The notes below the pieces were generated by a model. That model did no database searches. It was given only the letters and a program-made list of their open reading frames with translations, and was not told where the DNA came from. A stretch of 64,000 nt of DNA from NCBI GenBank assembly GCA_001799575.1, contig MGTT01000011.1, positions 124,001-188,000 on the forward strand, given 5' to 3'. Both the position numbers and the translations under genes were made by a program. Each line of letters opens with the position of its first letter. Position 1 is the stretch's first letter. The stretch is from Elusimicrobia bacterium GWA2_56_46 (GTDB taxonomy: Bacteria; Elusimicrobiota; Elusimicrobia; Elusimicrobiales; UBA9959). Shown piece after piece: positions 28,293 through 38,481 of this stretch.

Positions 28293-28991
28293 CTACAGTG
28301 GTTTTTCGCCGGGTTCGTCGGCGACCGGCTCAGCCGGGATTTCATCGGCAGCCGGAGCGGACTGTTCCGACGGAGCGGAGGGCGTATGCTCTTCGCCCGG
28401 CGGCACGGCTTCCTCGAACAATGCGGGCTGGGCCGGCTCGGGCTGAGGGACGAGCGGCTGGGCCGGGCTGTCCACGGGAATATTCTCCAGTTTGGGCAGG
28501 TCGTCCAGGGAGTTGAGGCCGAACTGCCGCAGGAATTCTCCGGTCGTGCCGTAAAGTATCGGGCGTCCGACGGTTTCGCGGCGGCCGACCACGGTTATCA
28601 GCTTGCGCTCGCTTAAAGTGTCCAGCGGGCCTATAACTTCCACGCCGCGTATGCTCTCTACCTCGGCGCGCGTGATGGGCTGGCGGTAGGCGATGATGCA
28701 GAGCGTTTCTATGGCCGCCTGCGACAGGCGCACCGTCATTTTATTGTGATAAAGCTTCCTGACCCACAGGCTGTTCTCGGGCCGGGTGGCCATCTGCCAG
28801 CCTCCCGCGATCTGCATCAACTGCAGCGCGCTGCCACTCTGGTCGAGATGGTCTTTCAGCCCGGCAATGGCGCTTTTCACGCGCTCCAGATCCTTTATCT
28901 CGCAGAGCTGGGCTACGCGCTCGGGCGGCAGAGGATGGTCGGTTATAAAAAAAAGAGTTTCAAGCGCTTTTCTGAGTTCCAGATCTTCCAT
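28293..28991 (-). CDS. scpB: Segregation and condensation protein B
   Basis: LRKALETLFFITDHPLPPERVAQL; TVRLSQAAIETLCIIAYRQPITRAEVESIRGVEV. Confidence 0.93.
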   Translation of the reverse strand: MEDLELRKALETLFFITDHPLPPERVAQLCEIKDLERVKSAIAGLKDHLDQSGSALQLMQIAGGWQMATRPENSLWVRKLYHNKMTVRLSQAAIETLCIIAYRQPITRAEVESIRGVEVIGPLDTLSERKLITVVGRRETVGRPILYGTTGEFLRQFGLNSLDDLPKLENIPVDSPAQPLVPQPEPAQPALFEEAVPPGEEHTPSAPSEQSAPAADEIPAEPVADEPGEKPL

Positions 28992-29009
28992 AGTTTCCTC
29001 TGTTACTGC

Positions 29010-29058
29010 GGTGTCCGGTATTCAGTAACCGGTAACCGGTTACTATGCAGTACTGGTT
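29010..29058. repeat. Heptamer family B array
   Basis: TGTCCGG TATTCAG TAACCGG TAACCGG ... TACTGGTTAC. Confidence 0.7.
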
Positions 29059-29065
29059 ACGACTT

Positions 29066-29800
29066 TTACTCCGGTCGCCCCCCGATCGGCAGCTCACCCG
29101 GCTCGGGCGCGCGGTAGATGCGGACTTCGCTGTAAGCCTGATCCTGCGCCACCAGTATTTTCCGCTGCTTTATGAGCTCCAGCAGCGCCATGAAGCACAC
29201 GATGACGCCCAGCCGCCTGGTCTCGGACGCGAACACCTCGTCCAGGACGATCCACTCCCGGGCCTTGAGCATCTCCAGGATCTTATCCACCCTGGATTCT
29301 ATAGGGAACGTTTCGGCCTGCACTTCTTTGGAATCGTCCACCCGTTCGAACGCGCGCTTTACCGCTTCAAGCAGCGTAAAGAACTCAAGCTCCAGGAATT
29401 TTTCGTCGTTGGAAAAAACGGGGGAACCGCGGTAGAACACGTCTTTGAAGCCGGCGAAGCGCGTTTCCATTATTTTGGACGCCTGCTTGTAGCGCTGATA
29501 GTCCTCCAGCATGGTGACAAGTTTGCCGCGGGGATCCGGCCCCTCTCCGTCCACGCCAGGTTCCGCTTTGGAGGGCAGAAGCATCTTGGCCTTTATCTGC
29601 ATCAGGGTGGAGGCCATGACCAGAAACTCGCCCGCCACTTCCAGGTTCAGGCTCTTCATCACGTCAAGATAGCCCAGATATTCCTGCGTGATCTGCGCTA
29701 TCGGAATATCATAGATATCCAGATTATTCTTCCGGATAAGGTACATCAGCAGATCCATGGGACCTTCAAACACGTCCAGATGCACGTCTAAAGCGTTCAT
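29066..29800 (-). CDS. scpA: Segregation and condensation protein A
   Basis: DVHLDVFEGPMDLLMYLIRKNNLDIYDIPIAQITQEYLGYLDVMKSLNLEVAGEFLVMASTLMQIKAKMLLP. Confidence 0.95.
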   Translation of the reverse strand: MNALDVHLDVFEGPMDLLMYLIRKNNLDIYDIPIAQITQEYLGYLDVMKSLNLEVAGEFLVMASTLMQIKAKMLLPSKAEPGVDGEGPDPRGKLVTMLEDYQRYKQASKIMETRFAGFKDVFYRGSPVFSNDEKFLELEFFTLLEAVKRAFERVDDSKEVQAETFPIESRVDKILEMLKAREWIVLDEVFASETRRLGVIVCFMALLELIKQRKILVAQDQAYSEVRIYRAPEPGELPIGGRPE

Positions 29801-30891
29801 TTCATCCCCACAGTCTTATTAACTTCCTTGATGACGGCCGCCGCCATAACCCTGGCCCTGGCGCTCCCGGCCTCCAGGATCCTGTCCACGCCGCCCGGGT
29901 CGCTCTCGTAAACCTTGCGCCGGACGCGGAACTCTTCCACGGCTTTATTCATCAGCTCAAAAAGCTGCTTCTTGCAGGCGCCGCAGCCGATAGCGCCGGC
30001 TTTACACTCCTCTTCCCTTTTGGCCCAGGCCGGGTTATAAAGTTTGTGGAAAGCGAAAACCACGCAGCCCTCCGGGTGGCCCTTATCATCCACTTTGAGC
30101 TTCGCTGGATCGGTGTACATCTTTTTAATCTTGGCGTCCAGGCTCTTCGGCTCTTCGGCCAGTTCTATGCTGTTGCCGTAGGATTTGGACATCTTGCGCC
30201 CGTCAATGCCGGGCACGGACGGAGCGTCGGTCAGAAGCGCTCCCGGTTCCCTGAAGAGCGGCGAGCCGCACACGTGATTAAAGCGGCGCGCTATCTCGCG
30301 CGTAAGTTCCAGATGCGGCAGCTGGTCTTTGCCTATTGGCACATAGTCCGCCCTGTAAAGCAGGATATCAGCGGCCTGGAGTACCGGGTAACCCAGGAAA
30401 CCGTAGGTGGAAATCTCCGAATGCGTGGCCAGTTCCCCGTCCTCTCCGGCGTGGGCCTCCAGCAGTTTTTTGCTGGCGCCCTCAGCGGCCTTAACTTTAT
30501 CTTCCTGGCCCTTGTACTTCTGTTTGTGAAGTTCGAGCAACTGCTCCTTGAAAGTGGGATTGCGCAAAAGCCAGCTTACCGGCGTTATCATGCCCAGCAG
30601 CAGGTAAAGTTCGGCGTGCTCCTTGATATCGGACTGCCGGAAAATGACGCATTTGGCCGGGTCGAGGCCGGCAGCCAGCCAGTCCTGCACCATCAGCCGG
30701 GTATTTTCCGGGATGCTGTCCGCCTTGTCGTGGCCGGTGGTGAGGGCGTGCCAGTCGGCGACAAAGAAATAGCACCGGTATCTGTCCTGCAAATCCACCC
30801 AGTTCTTTAAAGCTCCCCAGTAATTGCCCAGGTGCAGGCGGCCCGTAGGGCGCATACCGGAAACCACAGTTTTGTTGTCGGCGTCGGACAT
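29797..30891 (-). CDS. trpS: Tryptophan--tRNA ligase
   Basis: VVSGMRPTGRLHLGNYWGALKNWVDLQ; GRKMSKSYGNSIEL. Confidence 0.97.
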   Translation of the reverse strand: MSDADNKTVVSGMRPTGRLHLGNYWGALKNWVDLQDRYRCYFFVADWHALTTGHDKADSIPENTRLMVQDWLAAGLDPAKCVIFRQSDIKEHAELYLLLGMITPVSWLLRNPTFKEQLLELHKQKYKGQEDKVKAAEGASKKLLEAHAGEDGELATHSEISTYGFLGYPVLQAADILLYRADYVPIGKDQLPHLELTREIARRFNHVCGSPLFREPGALLTDAPSVPGIDGRKMSKSYGNSIELAEEPKSLDAKIKKMYTDPAKLKVDDKGHPEGCVVFAFHKLYNPAWAKREEECKAGAIGCGACKKQLFELMNKAVEEFRVRRKVYESDPGGVDRILEAGSARARVMAAAVIKEVNKTVGMK

Positions 30892-30895
30892 AAAT

Positions 30896-31534
30896 TCAGA
30901 TATAAATGGAAAGCCCCAGCTTCGAAAGAAGCGCCAGGATCAGGAGCATAGGCGGCAATATTATGAATTTTATCACGCCCGTGAGCATAAGCCCCAATAT
31001 TATATACATACCGTACGGAAGGTGCTTTTCATATATTTCCAGCCATTTATCCGGCAGGAAACCAAGGGCCACCTGGCTGCCGTCCAGCGGATAGATCGGA
31101 ACGAGGTTGAACATGGCCAGGGCCAGATTGATGATCACCGCGAAACTGAGCGCCTTTAAAAGCGTCAGGGTCAGGTCCCAGCCCAGAAAACCCATGGCGG
31201 CGATCTTATAAGCGAAAAGGGCCAGGACAGCCAGGGCGAGGTTGGAAGCCGGGCCGCTCATGGCTACTATAGCCATATCACGGCGCGGGCGGGGCATACG
31301 CAAAGGGTTGACCGGCACCGGCTTGGCCCAGCCGATGACCGGGAAATGGGACATCACGCAGACGATCGGGATGAGAATGGAACCGACGGGATCTATGTGC
31401 GGCAAAGGGTTAAAAGTGAGGCGGCCGGAGAGATAGGCGGTGTCGTCCCCTTTCCGGTAAGCGGCGGCGCCATGGGCGAACTCATGGCAGATGATGGAAA
31501 ACAGAAGCACCGGAAATTGTATAAGCCATTCCAT
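30896..31534 (-). CDS. Site-2 protease family (M50) membrane protein
   Basis: LLFSIICHEFAHGAAAYRKGDDTA; NLVPIYPLDGSQV. Confidence 0.93.
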   Translation of the reverse strand: MEWLIQFPVLLFSIICHEFAHGAAAYRKGDDTAYLSGRLTFNPLPHIDPVGSILIPIVCVMSHFPVIGWAKPVPVNPLRMPRPRRDMAIVAMSGPASNLALAVLALFAYKIAAMGFLGWDLTLTLLKALSFAVIINLALAMFNLVPIYPLDGSQVALGFLPDKWLEIYEKHLPYGMYIILGLMLTGVIKFIILPPMLLILALLSKLGLSIYI

Positions 31535-31604
31535 AGTAGGTTAATTATATTATTATATCCACGGGTAAAGGAAGACACAGGCGTCCGCTCTTTTTCGCCG
31601 ATTG

Positions 31605-31632
31605 TTGCGAAAAAACGGTTTTTTTGTATAAT
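31605..31632 (+). promoter_or_regulatory. Putative sigma70 promoter
   Basis: TTGCGA-16 bp-TATAAT upstream of 31672. Confidence 0.55.
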
Positions 31633-31671
31633 TTTACTTGTCACCGGGACGGGGGGTTCTAAGGAATATTT

Positions 31672-32970
31672 ATGACCACTGTTGAGAAGCTTATCGCCGA
31701 AAGAAAGGCGAAAGTGGGGATCATCGGCCTGGGCTACGTCGGGCTGCCGCTGGCCGTGGAATTCGCGCGCGGCGGCTTTGAGACCACCGGCTTCGAAGTG
31801 GACGCCGGGAAAGTCAAAGACATCGCCCACGGCGCCTCTTATATTCCGGACGTGCCCTCGGCCGAAGTGCGGGAATTTTCAAGATCCGGAAAACTGAAAG
31901 CTACCACGGATTTTTCCCGGCTTAAAAAACAGGACGCCGTCATAATCTGCGTACCCACGCCGTTAAGGAAGAGCAGGGATCCGGATGTTTCCTATATCGT
32001 GAACGCCGCCGGGAAAGTGGCGAAGACGCTGCGGAAAGGCCAGCTCATCATACTTGAAAGCACCACCTACCCCGGCACCACCCGCGAGCTGGTAAAACCG
32101 ATGCTGGAAGCTTCAGGCATGAAAGCCGGCAGGGATTTCCACCTGGCATTCTCGCCCGAGCGCGTAGACCCCGGCAATCCCAGGTACAATGTAAAGAATA
32201 CTCCTAAAGTGGTCGGGGGCGTCACTCCCGCCTGCACGAAACTGGCCGCGTCCCTCTATGGGCGGGTCATAGACAAAGTGCTGGAAGTTTCCAACACCGA
32301 GACCGCCGAACTCGTGAAACTCCTTGAGAACACTTTCCGGGCCGTCAATATAGCCATGGTCAACGAAATGTCGCTGATGTGCCGCAAGCTCGGCCTGAAC
32401 ATCTGGGAGGTCATAGCGGCGGCCGCTTCCAAGCCTTTCGGTTTCATGCCTTTCTACCCCGGCCCCGGCATAGGCGGGCACTGCATCCCCCTGGATCCCC
32501 ATTATCTGGCCTGGAAGATGAAAACGCTCAATTTTGAGCCGCGCTTCATAGAACTGGCCGGCGCCATCAACTCCAGCATGCCGGACCACACCGTCTCCAT
32601 GATAGCGGAGCTCCTGAATACGCGGGGGCTCGCCATGAAAAAGGCTAAACTGCTCATGATAGGCATGACCTATAAGCCGGATATTTCAGATCCGCGGGAG
32701 TCGCCGGCCAAGGACGTTTTTGTCCTGTTAAAGAAAACCGGCGCCGAAGTTTCGTTTTACGATCCTTATGTGCCGGCGATAGAAATAGAAGGCCGATGCC
32801 ACAGGAGCGCCGCCGGCGCGCTGAAGAACCTTAAAAAATACGACTGCGTCATCATAATCACGCCGCATTCCTGCATCGACTACAAGGCGCTCATAAAGAA
32901 TTCCAGGCTCGTCTTTGACGCGCGCAACGCCACGAAAGGGGACAAGAGCGGCAAGATCCACAGACTATGA
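31672..32970 (+). CDS. Nucleotide sugar dehydrogenase (UDP-Glc/UDP-ManNAc DH family)
   Basis: VGIIGLGYVGLPLAVEFARGGFETTGFEVD; YPGPGIGGHCIPLDPHYL. Confidence 0.95.
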   Translation: MTTVEKLIAERKAKVGIIGLGYVGLPLAVEFARGGFETTGFEVDAGKVKDIAHGASYIPDVPSAEVREFSRSGKLKATTDFSRLKKQDAVIICVPTPLRKSRDPDVSYIVNAAGKVAKTLRKGQLIILESTTYPGTTRELVKPMLEASGMKAGRDFHLAFSPERVDPGNPRYNVKNTPKVVGGVTPACTKLAASLYGRVIDKVLEVSNTETAELVKLLENTFRAVNIAMVNEMSLMCRKLGLNIWEVIAAAASKPFGFMPFYPGPGIGGHCIPLDPHYLAWKMKTLNFEPRFIELAGAINSSMPDHTVSMIAELLNTRGLAMKKAKLLMIGMTYKPDISDPRESPAKDVFVLLKKTGAEVSFYDPYVPAIEIEGRCHRSAAGALKNLKKYDCVIIITPHSCIDYKALIKNSRLVFDARNATKGDKSGKIHRL

Positions 32971-34835
32971 CGGACGAGAAAGAAGTGAAAACCGCGTGGC
33001 TTAACTTCCTCCGGGCCTTTACCCGGGCGCTGGTGCAGCTCAACCTCTACAAACCCGACCACCCGCAGGTAGTCCAGGTCCTTGAGGAAACCATCTCTCT
33101 GCTGACCGGCATCATCCAGTCCTCTCCCGGAGGCGAGTTCACGCTTACGCTGGACAACGATAAACTTATAGTGAACGGCTTCCCGCTTTTAACCGCCGAT
33201 AAACTTCCGAATTCTCTCAGGAATATGTTCACCCGCTTCCAGGTGCAGACCGTCTCTTTCCTTAGCGGCGTATCGAGGGATGATCTCCGCGTACTGTGCC
33301 AGATGCAGGCCCTCAAGGGCGGCAGCCGCGAGTACCTGAAACAGAACGGCGTGGACAAGATCCGCCTGAGCCAGGCCGTCTACACAAAAGTGCCCAAAGC
33401 GGCCGGGGAGGCTCCGGCCGGCGCAGGCGCGAATGTTTCAGCCGCGGACGGTTCCGCCGGAACCGGCGGCGGTGGTACGGGGGGCGGACAGTTCCCCGGC
33501 CCGGACGCCGCCGAGCCGATGGAAGAAAAACTGGCCCCCCAGGATCTGGAAACCGCCATGGGCACCATCGTCGCCAAGGTCACCCCCGACGCCGCGGAAC
33601 AGAAACGCATAACGGAGATCGTGATGCGGAAGTTCCGCGCCGAAATGGAAGTCCAGATCTCCAAAGCCCTCACGGTAGTCCGCCAGGAAAAGAAAAAAGT
33701 GGAGAACGACATCGCGCGAACCGAGGCCGTGGTTTCCAACCTCGCCGAAGGCGTGGTGGTGGTGGACAAAGACGGCAAGATCCTGATGATGAACCCCCAG
33801 GCCGAAGCCATCTCCGGCAGGGGCCTGACCGAACTTTCAGGCCAGAAGATCTTCGATGTAGCGCATCTTGAGAACCAGGTGCTGTCGCTCGCCAAAGAGA
33901 TAAGAAGCGACGGAACCGCGGACATAACCAGAGACCTGGTACAGAAAGGCAGGGACGACCTCAACGCCGCCATAAAAAAATCCACCGCCATCATCCAGAA
34001 CGAGGAGGGCAAGATCGTGGGTTCGGTGTCCGTGCCCACCGACAAGACTAAATTCCGGGAAATGGAACAGCTCCAGCAGGACTTCATAGCGAACATGACC
34101 CATGAACTCCGCTCTCCCCTCACCTCCATAAAAGCGGCGCTCGAACTGCTGGCGCGGGACGCCAGAGCCGGCGGCGACGGCAGAAACATACTCAACACCG
34201 CCATACGGAATTCGGAGCGCCTGAATTCCATCATCACCGACATCCTGGATTTCTCCAAACTCCAGTCGGGCAAAATGGTTTTTCACCCGGAAAACGTACC
34301 GGCCGGGGACATAGCGAAAGAAGCCGCCGAGGCGATGAAAGCCTGGGCCGGCTCCAAAGGCCTCGCCCTCACCGTAACGACCGGGCCGGAAGTCCCCCGC
34401 GTTTACGCCGACAAGCGGCGCACCGTGCAGATCCTGATCAATCTCATTTCCAACGCCATTAAATTCACCCCACAGGGCGGCTCCATAGAGGTCGGCGCGG
34501 ACAGCGGCCGCGATACGCTCGCCAGTTTCGTCATTTTTTCGGTAAAAGACACCGGCGCCGGCATAAACAAAGCCGACCAGGAGAAGATCTTTGAAAAATT
34601 TGTGCAGGTGGCCGCCGGGGAAAAAGTGAGCGGAACTGGCCTGGGGCTGGCCATCACCAAAGCCATGACCGTAATGCAGGGCGGCAGGATAATGGTAGAA
34701 AGCGAGCCCGGCCGCGGCTCCACCTTCCGCGTAACCATCCCCGCCTACCGCGGCCAGCTGGACACGCCGGTCTTCGAACAGCTGCCTGAGGCCGGACCGG
34801 CCAGGGCCTGGTGGCGCAAACTGCTGGGAATATGA
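32967..34835 (+). CDS. PAS-domain sensor histidine kinase
   Basis: PAS region; FIANMTHELRSPLTSIKAALELL; VSGTGLGLAITKAMTVMQGG. Confidence 0.93.
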   Translation: MTDEKEVKTAWLNFLRAFTRALVQLNLYKPDHPQVVQVLEETISLLTGIIQSSPGGEFTLTLDNDKLIVNGFPLLTADKLPNSLRNMFTRFQVQTVSFLSGVSRDDLRVLCQMQALKGGSREYLKQNGVDKIRLSQAVYTKVPKAAGEAPAGAGANVSAADGSAGTGGGGTGGGQFPGPDAAEPMEEKLAPQDLETAMGTIVAKVTPDAAEQKRITEIVMRKFRAEMEVQISKALTVVRQEKKKVENDIARTEAVVSNLAEGVVVVDKDGKILMMNPQAEAISGRGLTELSGQKIFDVAHLENQVLSLAKEIRSDGTADITRDLVQKGRDDLNAAIKKSTAIIQNEEGKIVGSVSVPTDKTKFREMEQLQQDFIANMTHELRSPLTSIKAALELLARDARAGGDGRNILNTAIRNSERLNSIITDILDFSKLQSGKMVFHPENVPAGDIAKEAAEAMKAWAGSKGLALTVTTGPEVPRVYADKRRTVQILINLISNAIKFTPQGGSIEVGADSGRDTLASFVIFSVKDTGAGINKADQEKIFEKFVQVAAGEKVSGTGLGLAITKAMTVMQGGRIMVESEPGRGSTFRVTIPAYRGQLDTPVFEQLPEAGPARAWWRKLLGI

Positions 34836-34872
34836 AGGGTAATGGGTCAGGCGCGGCGGTTAACGACGTTTT

Positions 34873-35559
34873 TCAGGCCACCTCGATCTCTATCCTGCCG
34901 GAGGCTTGACCGCCTTTAAGACTTTGCAGAAACCCCCTCACGACATTGGCCAGGGCCTTGCCCACGAACGAATTCACCGCCACGCGCCTGCCGGCGATCC
35001 TGACCCGCGCCGGAGCAAGCGCGCAATCGCAGTCCCGCCGCGTTCTTTTTCCTTTTACTATCTCTTTTGCCAGCCCGAAGCAGGTTTTAAAACCGCATTT
35101 TCCGCAATTTATCCCGGGCAGTTTGAACGCTTTCCGCCGGACAGCCGCCGCCAGTTTCTTCACGTCGCCGGCCGTAAGCCTCCCGGTCTTCACAAAACCT
35201 ATCTCAAGCCCGGTAGTAAGCCGTTTTTTTTCTTTAAGATCTTTATAGCAGACGATCCTCGGCAGGGTCTTCTCCCGCTTGAAACCCTCCACCAGCACAA
35301 GCTCGGCGCTCATCCCGGAAATGACATCGTCCAGATCCTCCGCCCCACTGCGCAGCGAACCGGTTTCTTTGTCCGAAACCACTGTCAATTCCCGGCAGCA
35401 GGCATACAGCGCCCTGTCTTTGTCGATAACATCAAGGGAACCATGAGCGTGTTTAACGATACCGACCCTGTAACCTTCCCCGCTTAAAGCGCCTGCCAGG
35501 GCCTTTACCAGGTGCGTTTTGCCGCTGTTTTTAAATCCGATGATTCCCACCGCTTTCAT
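34873..35559 (-). CDS. MobB-like P-loop protein fused to Cys-rich (Fe-S-like) C-terminal domain
   Basis: VGIIGFKNSGKTHLVKALAGALSGEGYRVGIVKHAHGSLDVIDKD; INCGKCGFKTCFGLAKEIVKGKRTRRDCDC. Confidence 0.85.
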   Translation of the reverse strand: MKAVGIIGFKNSGKTHLVKALAGALSGEGYRVGIVKHAHGSLDVIDKDRALYACCRELTVVSDKETGSLRSGAEDLDDVISGMSAELVLVEGFKREKTLPRIVCYKDLKEKKRLTTGLEIGFVKTGRLTAGDVKKLAAAVRRKAFKLPGINCGKCGFKTCFGLAKEIVKGKRTRRDCDCALAPARVRIAGRRVAVNSFVGKALANVVRGFLQSLKGGQASGRIEIEVA

Positions 35560-35629
35560 AACGGGCCTCCGGTAATATCTTCCACGGTAACGCTATTATA
35601 ATATAAAATTGTGATATATTGAGGAGCCG

Positions 35630-36763
35630 ATGAAAATAGAAATAGCGTCCGTCAAAACCAAAAAAGACCTGGATATTTTTTTAAAACTGCCCTGGGCGGT
35701 GTACAAGGATCTCCCGAACTGGGTGCCACCGCTCTTAAGCGAAGCTGCCGAGATCCTTGACACCGCAAAGAACCCTTTCTGGGAACACGCGCGCAGGGAA
35801 TTATTCCTTGCCCGCGAGGACGGCAGGCCCGTGGGCAGAATAGCCGCCATAGTGGACGACAGCCATAATGTTTTCCACGGCGATAAAACCGGATTTTTCG
35901 GTTTTTTTGAGTGCGGGAACAACCCCGAAGCGGCCGGCGCCTTGTTCGGGGAAGCTAAAAAAAGCCTGATAGCCTCCGGTATGTCGGTTATGCGCGGGCC
36001 GGTAAATCCCAGCATGAACGACGAATGCGGGTTCCTGCTGGAAGGGTTTGACAGGCCGCCAGCGGCCATGATGCCGTACACCCCGCCTTACTATCTGGAA
36101 CTGGCCGAAACCTGCGGCTTTAAAAAAGCCAAGGATCTGTACGCTTTCATAAAACCGCTCAAGGACGGAGTTCCGGAACGGATGGAAAAGATAATTGAAA
36201 GGATAAAAAAGAATACGGCCGTCAAGATCCGCCCGCTTGACATGAAGAACTTCGCAAGGGATATCGGCTATCTTAAGGACATTTATAACGCGGCGTGGGA
36301 AAAGAACTGGGGATTCATGCCTATGACTTCCCGGGAGATGGATCTGGCCGCGGTGAAATTAAAACAGTTCGTAAGGCCGGAACTGGTGCTTTTCGCGGAA
36401 ATAAACGATAAACCGGTGGGCGTCTCGGTCACCGTTCCCGACATCAACCAGGTGCTGGCCAGGCTGAACGGCAGGCTTGGGCCTATCGGGATCCTGAAGT
36501 TCCTGTACTACCGTAACAGGATAGACGGCATACGCGCGCTTATCGGCGGGGTCAGGAAAGAGTACCGCAACACGGGGATAATCTCGGTTCTTTACCACGA
36601 AACCGAGAAAGCCGCCGTCCGCCTCGGCTACAAATGGTGCGAACTGGGCTGGAACCTGGAAGACAACGACCTGATCAACAAATTCGACGAAGCCATCGGC
36701 GGCAAGCTGTACAAAAAATACCGCATCTACGAGGCGCCCATATCTCAACGGATAGAGTCCTAG
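35630..36763 (+). CDS. GNAT-like N-acetyltransferase-type protein
   Basis: KKDLDIFLKLPWAVYKDLPNWVPPLLSEAAEILDTAKNPFWEHARRELFLAREDGRPVGRIAAIVD; stop codon lies in the duplicated tRNA 5' half. Confidence 0.65.
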   Translation: MKIEIASVKTKKDLDIFLKLPWAVYKDLPNWVPPLLSEAAEILDTAKNPFWEHARRELFLAREDGRPVGRIAAIVDDSHNVFHGDKTGFFGFFECGNNPEAAGALFGEAKKSLIASGMSVMRGPVNPSMNDECGFLLEGFDRPPAAMMPYTPPYYLELAETCGFKKAKDLYAFIKPLKDGVPERMEKIIERIKKNTAVKIRPLDMKNFARDIGYLKDIYNAAWEKNWGFMPMTSREMDLAAVKLKQFVRPELVLFAEINDKPVGVSVTVPDINQVLARLNGRLGPIGILKFLYYRNRIDGIRALIGGVRKEYRNTGIISVLYHETEKAAVRLGYKWCELGWNLEDNDLINKFDEAIGGKLYKKYRIYEAPISQRIES

Positions 36764-36922
36764 CCTGCGAAACCATCCGTTCCCCAATGAAAATTAGGCG
36801 GTCCCAATAGAAAACCCTGATGATGCATGATGGGATATGACCGTTTTGGACACCCGATGGACACCTATATGGACACCAAATCAGTGAGTGTTAGACCTTC
36901 CTAAAAAGTGGCGAGGAACCGC

Positions 36923-38284
36923 TCACTTCGGCGCCTCCCAATGCCCCGCTTTTGTAGGACCCACATGTTTGATGCGCCCGGATAACTTCAACCTATTCAA
37001 ATGATACTTAACACCATCCTCGCTAAGGCCGATCTTCGCGGCTAATTCTCTCCGGGTAATCGCAGGGTGTGCCTTCAATAAGGCGAAAATCTTTTCTTGG
37101 GTAGTTTCTTGGGTAGTTTCTTGGGTAGTTTCTCCTACCTTTTTCTTCCCGGCACGTTTAAGCGAATATTCCGGATTCCTGTAAAAAACGGCGTGGAAGA
37201 AGGTATCGGAGGTAAATTCCGGCTCTTTCAGCCCTGCTTCGCGCATAAGGTCTTTCATGCGCTTGATGCCGGTGCCCATGCGCTCGACTTTGCCCATACG
37301 GTGGAAGAGATCCGCGATCACCGGATTGCGTCTTACGGATTCTTTGCCGAAATTGCGCGTTGTCACTCCCGGGAGCAGGCCGCCGGGGTTCGAGATATCC
37401 ACCCTGTCGTCAAAAATATTCACATAAATGCTTGTGCCGCGCATACTGTAATCGCGGTGGACGAGGGCGTTAATGAGGGCCTCCCGTAGAGCGTCAAGCG
37501 GTATTTCATATATTTCACGGCGGTCAATGTATATCTCACTTCTGACATTAAGCTGCTTTTTAAGAAAATCCATGGCCGCGTTGAACTGGGACAACAGGTC
37601 TGTTCGGGCATCCTTGCGGTCGTAAATATGCACCTTTTCCACGCCTTTGAACGCCGCCATTATAGTTTCGCTATGCGGGATAAACCTGTTTATATCCTCG
37701 GCGAACATAAGAGCGCCGGCGTTATTGATTGAGTTGCCCTCGCAAATGCCCAGGCTTGAAAGAAAGGACGGCAAATTCGCGCCGGTTACTTTGAGCGAGG
37801 CTCCCGCTTCTTTCAGGAAAGCCCGAACTTTGCCAAGCTGGACATCCTCAAATGAGAACCCCTTGCAGGGCAGACTTTCAAAAGACATGTCGGCGGCGGC
37901 CCTGAATATAAGGCGGACTTCTTTTTGCGTCATCTTCTGGGTCATGCCGTCCAGCCTGCGGAAATAGCCGGAAGAGCAGCTGTATGGTTTTTCAAGGCCT
38001 TCAGATACCTCTATCGCCACTACATCGCCTGTCTGCGATATTTTTGCAATTGAAATATGCGGATCGCAGTTGCGGGCGAGAGACGAGATTTCGGCTTTCA
38101 TCTGATTGGTCAACTTTTCGCCTATCACTTTGCCGTCATCGCTTACCCCAAGCAGAATATAGCCGCCGCGTGAATTTGCCATGGCGACGATATCGCGGTC
38201 GATTTTGGAAGTATACTTCTCCTTGAATTCCACCGTAAGTCCCTCACCTTCCGCTATTATAAGTTTTAGATCTTCGCTATTCAT
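36923..38284 (-). CDS. AlbA-domain ATP-binding / winged-HTH transcriptional regulator
   Basis: GEGLTVEFKEKYTSKIDRDIVAMANSRGGYILLGVSDDGKVIG; EALINALVHRDYSMRGTSIYVNIFDDRVDISNPGGL; C-terminal HTH. Confidence 0.93.
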   Translation of the reverse strand: MNSEDLKLIIAEGEGLTVEFKEKYTSKIDRDIVAMANSRGGYILLGVSDDGKVIGEKLTNQMKAEISSLARNCDPHISIAKISQTGDVVAIEVSEGLEKPYSCSSGYFRRLDGMTQKMTQKEVRLIFRAAADMSFESLPCKGFSFEDVQLGKVRAFLKEAGASLKVTGANLPSFLSSLGICEGNSINNAGALMFAEDINRFIPHSETIMAAFKGVEKVHIYDRKDARTDLLSQFNAAMDFLKKQLNVRSEIYIDRREIYEIPLDALREALINALVHRDYSMRGTSIYVNIFDDRVDISNPGGLLPGVTTRNFGKESVRRNPVIADLFHRMGKVERMGTGIKRMKDLMREAGLKEPEFTSDTFFHAVFYRNPEYSLKRAGKKKVGETTQETTQETTQEKIFALLKAHPAITRRELAAKIGLSEDGVKYHLNRLKLSGRIKHVGPTKAGHWEAPK

Positions 38285-38481
38285 ATATTACCATCCCAAA
38301 CAACCCTCATAAATTATTTTAGCAATAATAGTTTGGCAGACCAACCCGCCAGCCCACATTATGTCGTCGGGTTAGAAAAGCCCTTTTCTAAAAGTAATGA
38401 AGATTTTCTCGACTATATGGACACCAAGCCGAAAAAACGTTTCTTGTGAAGCGCAGAAAACCTTTGTAAAATAAGCATAAG

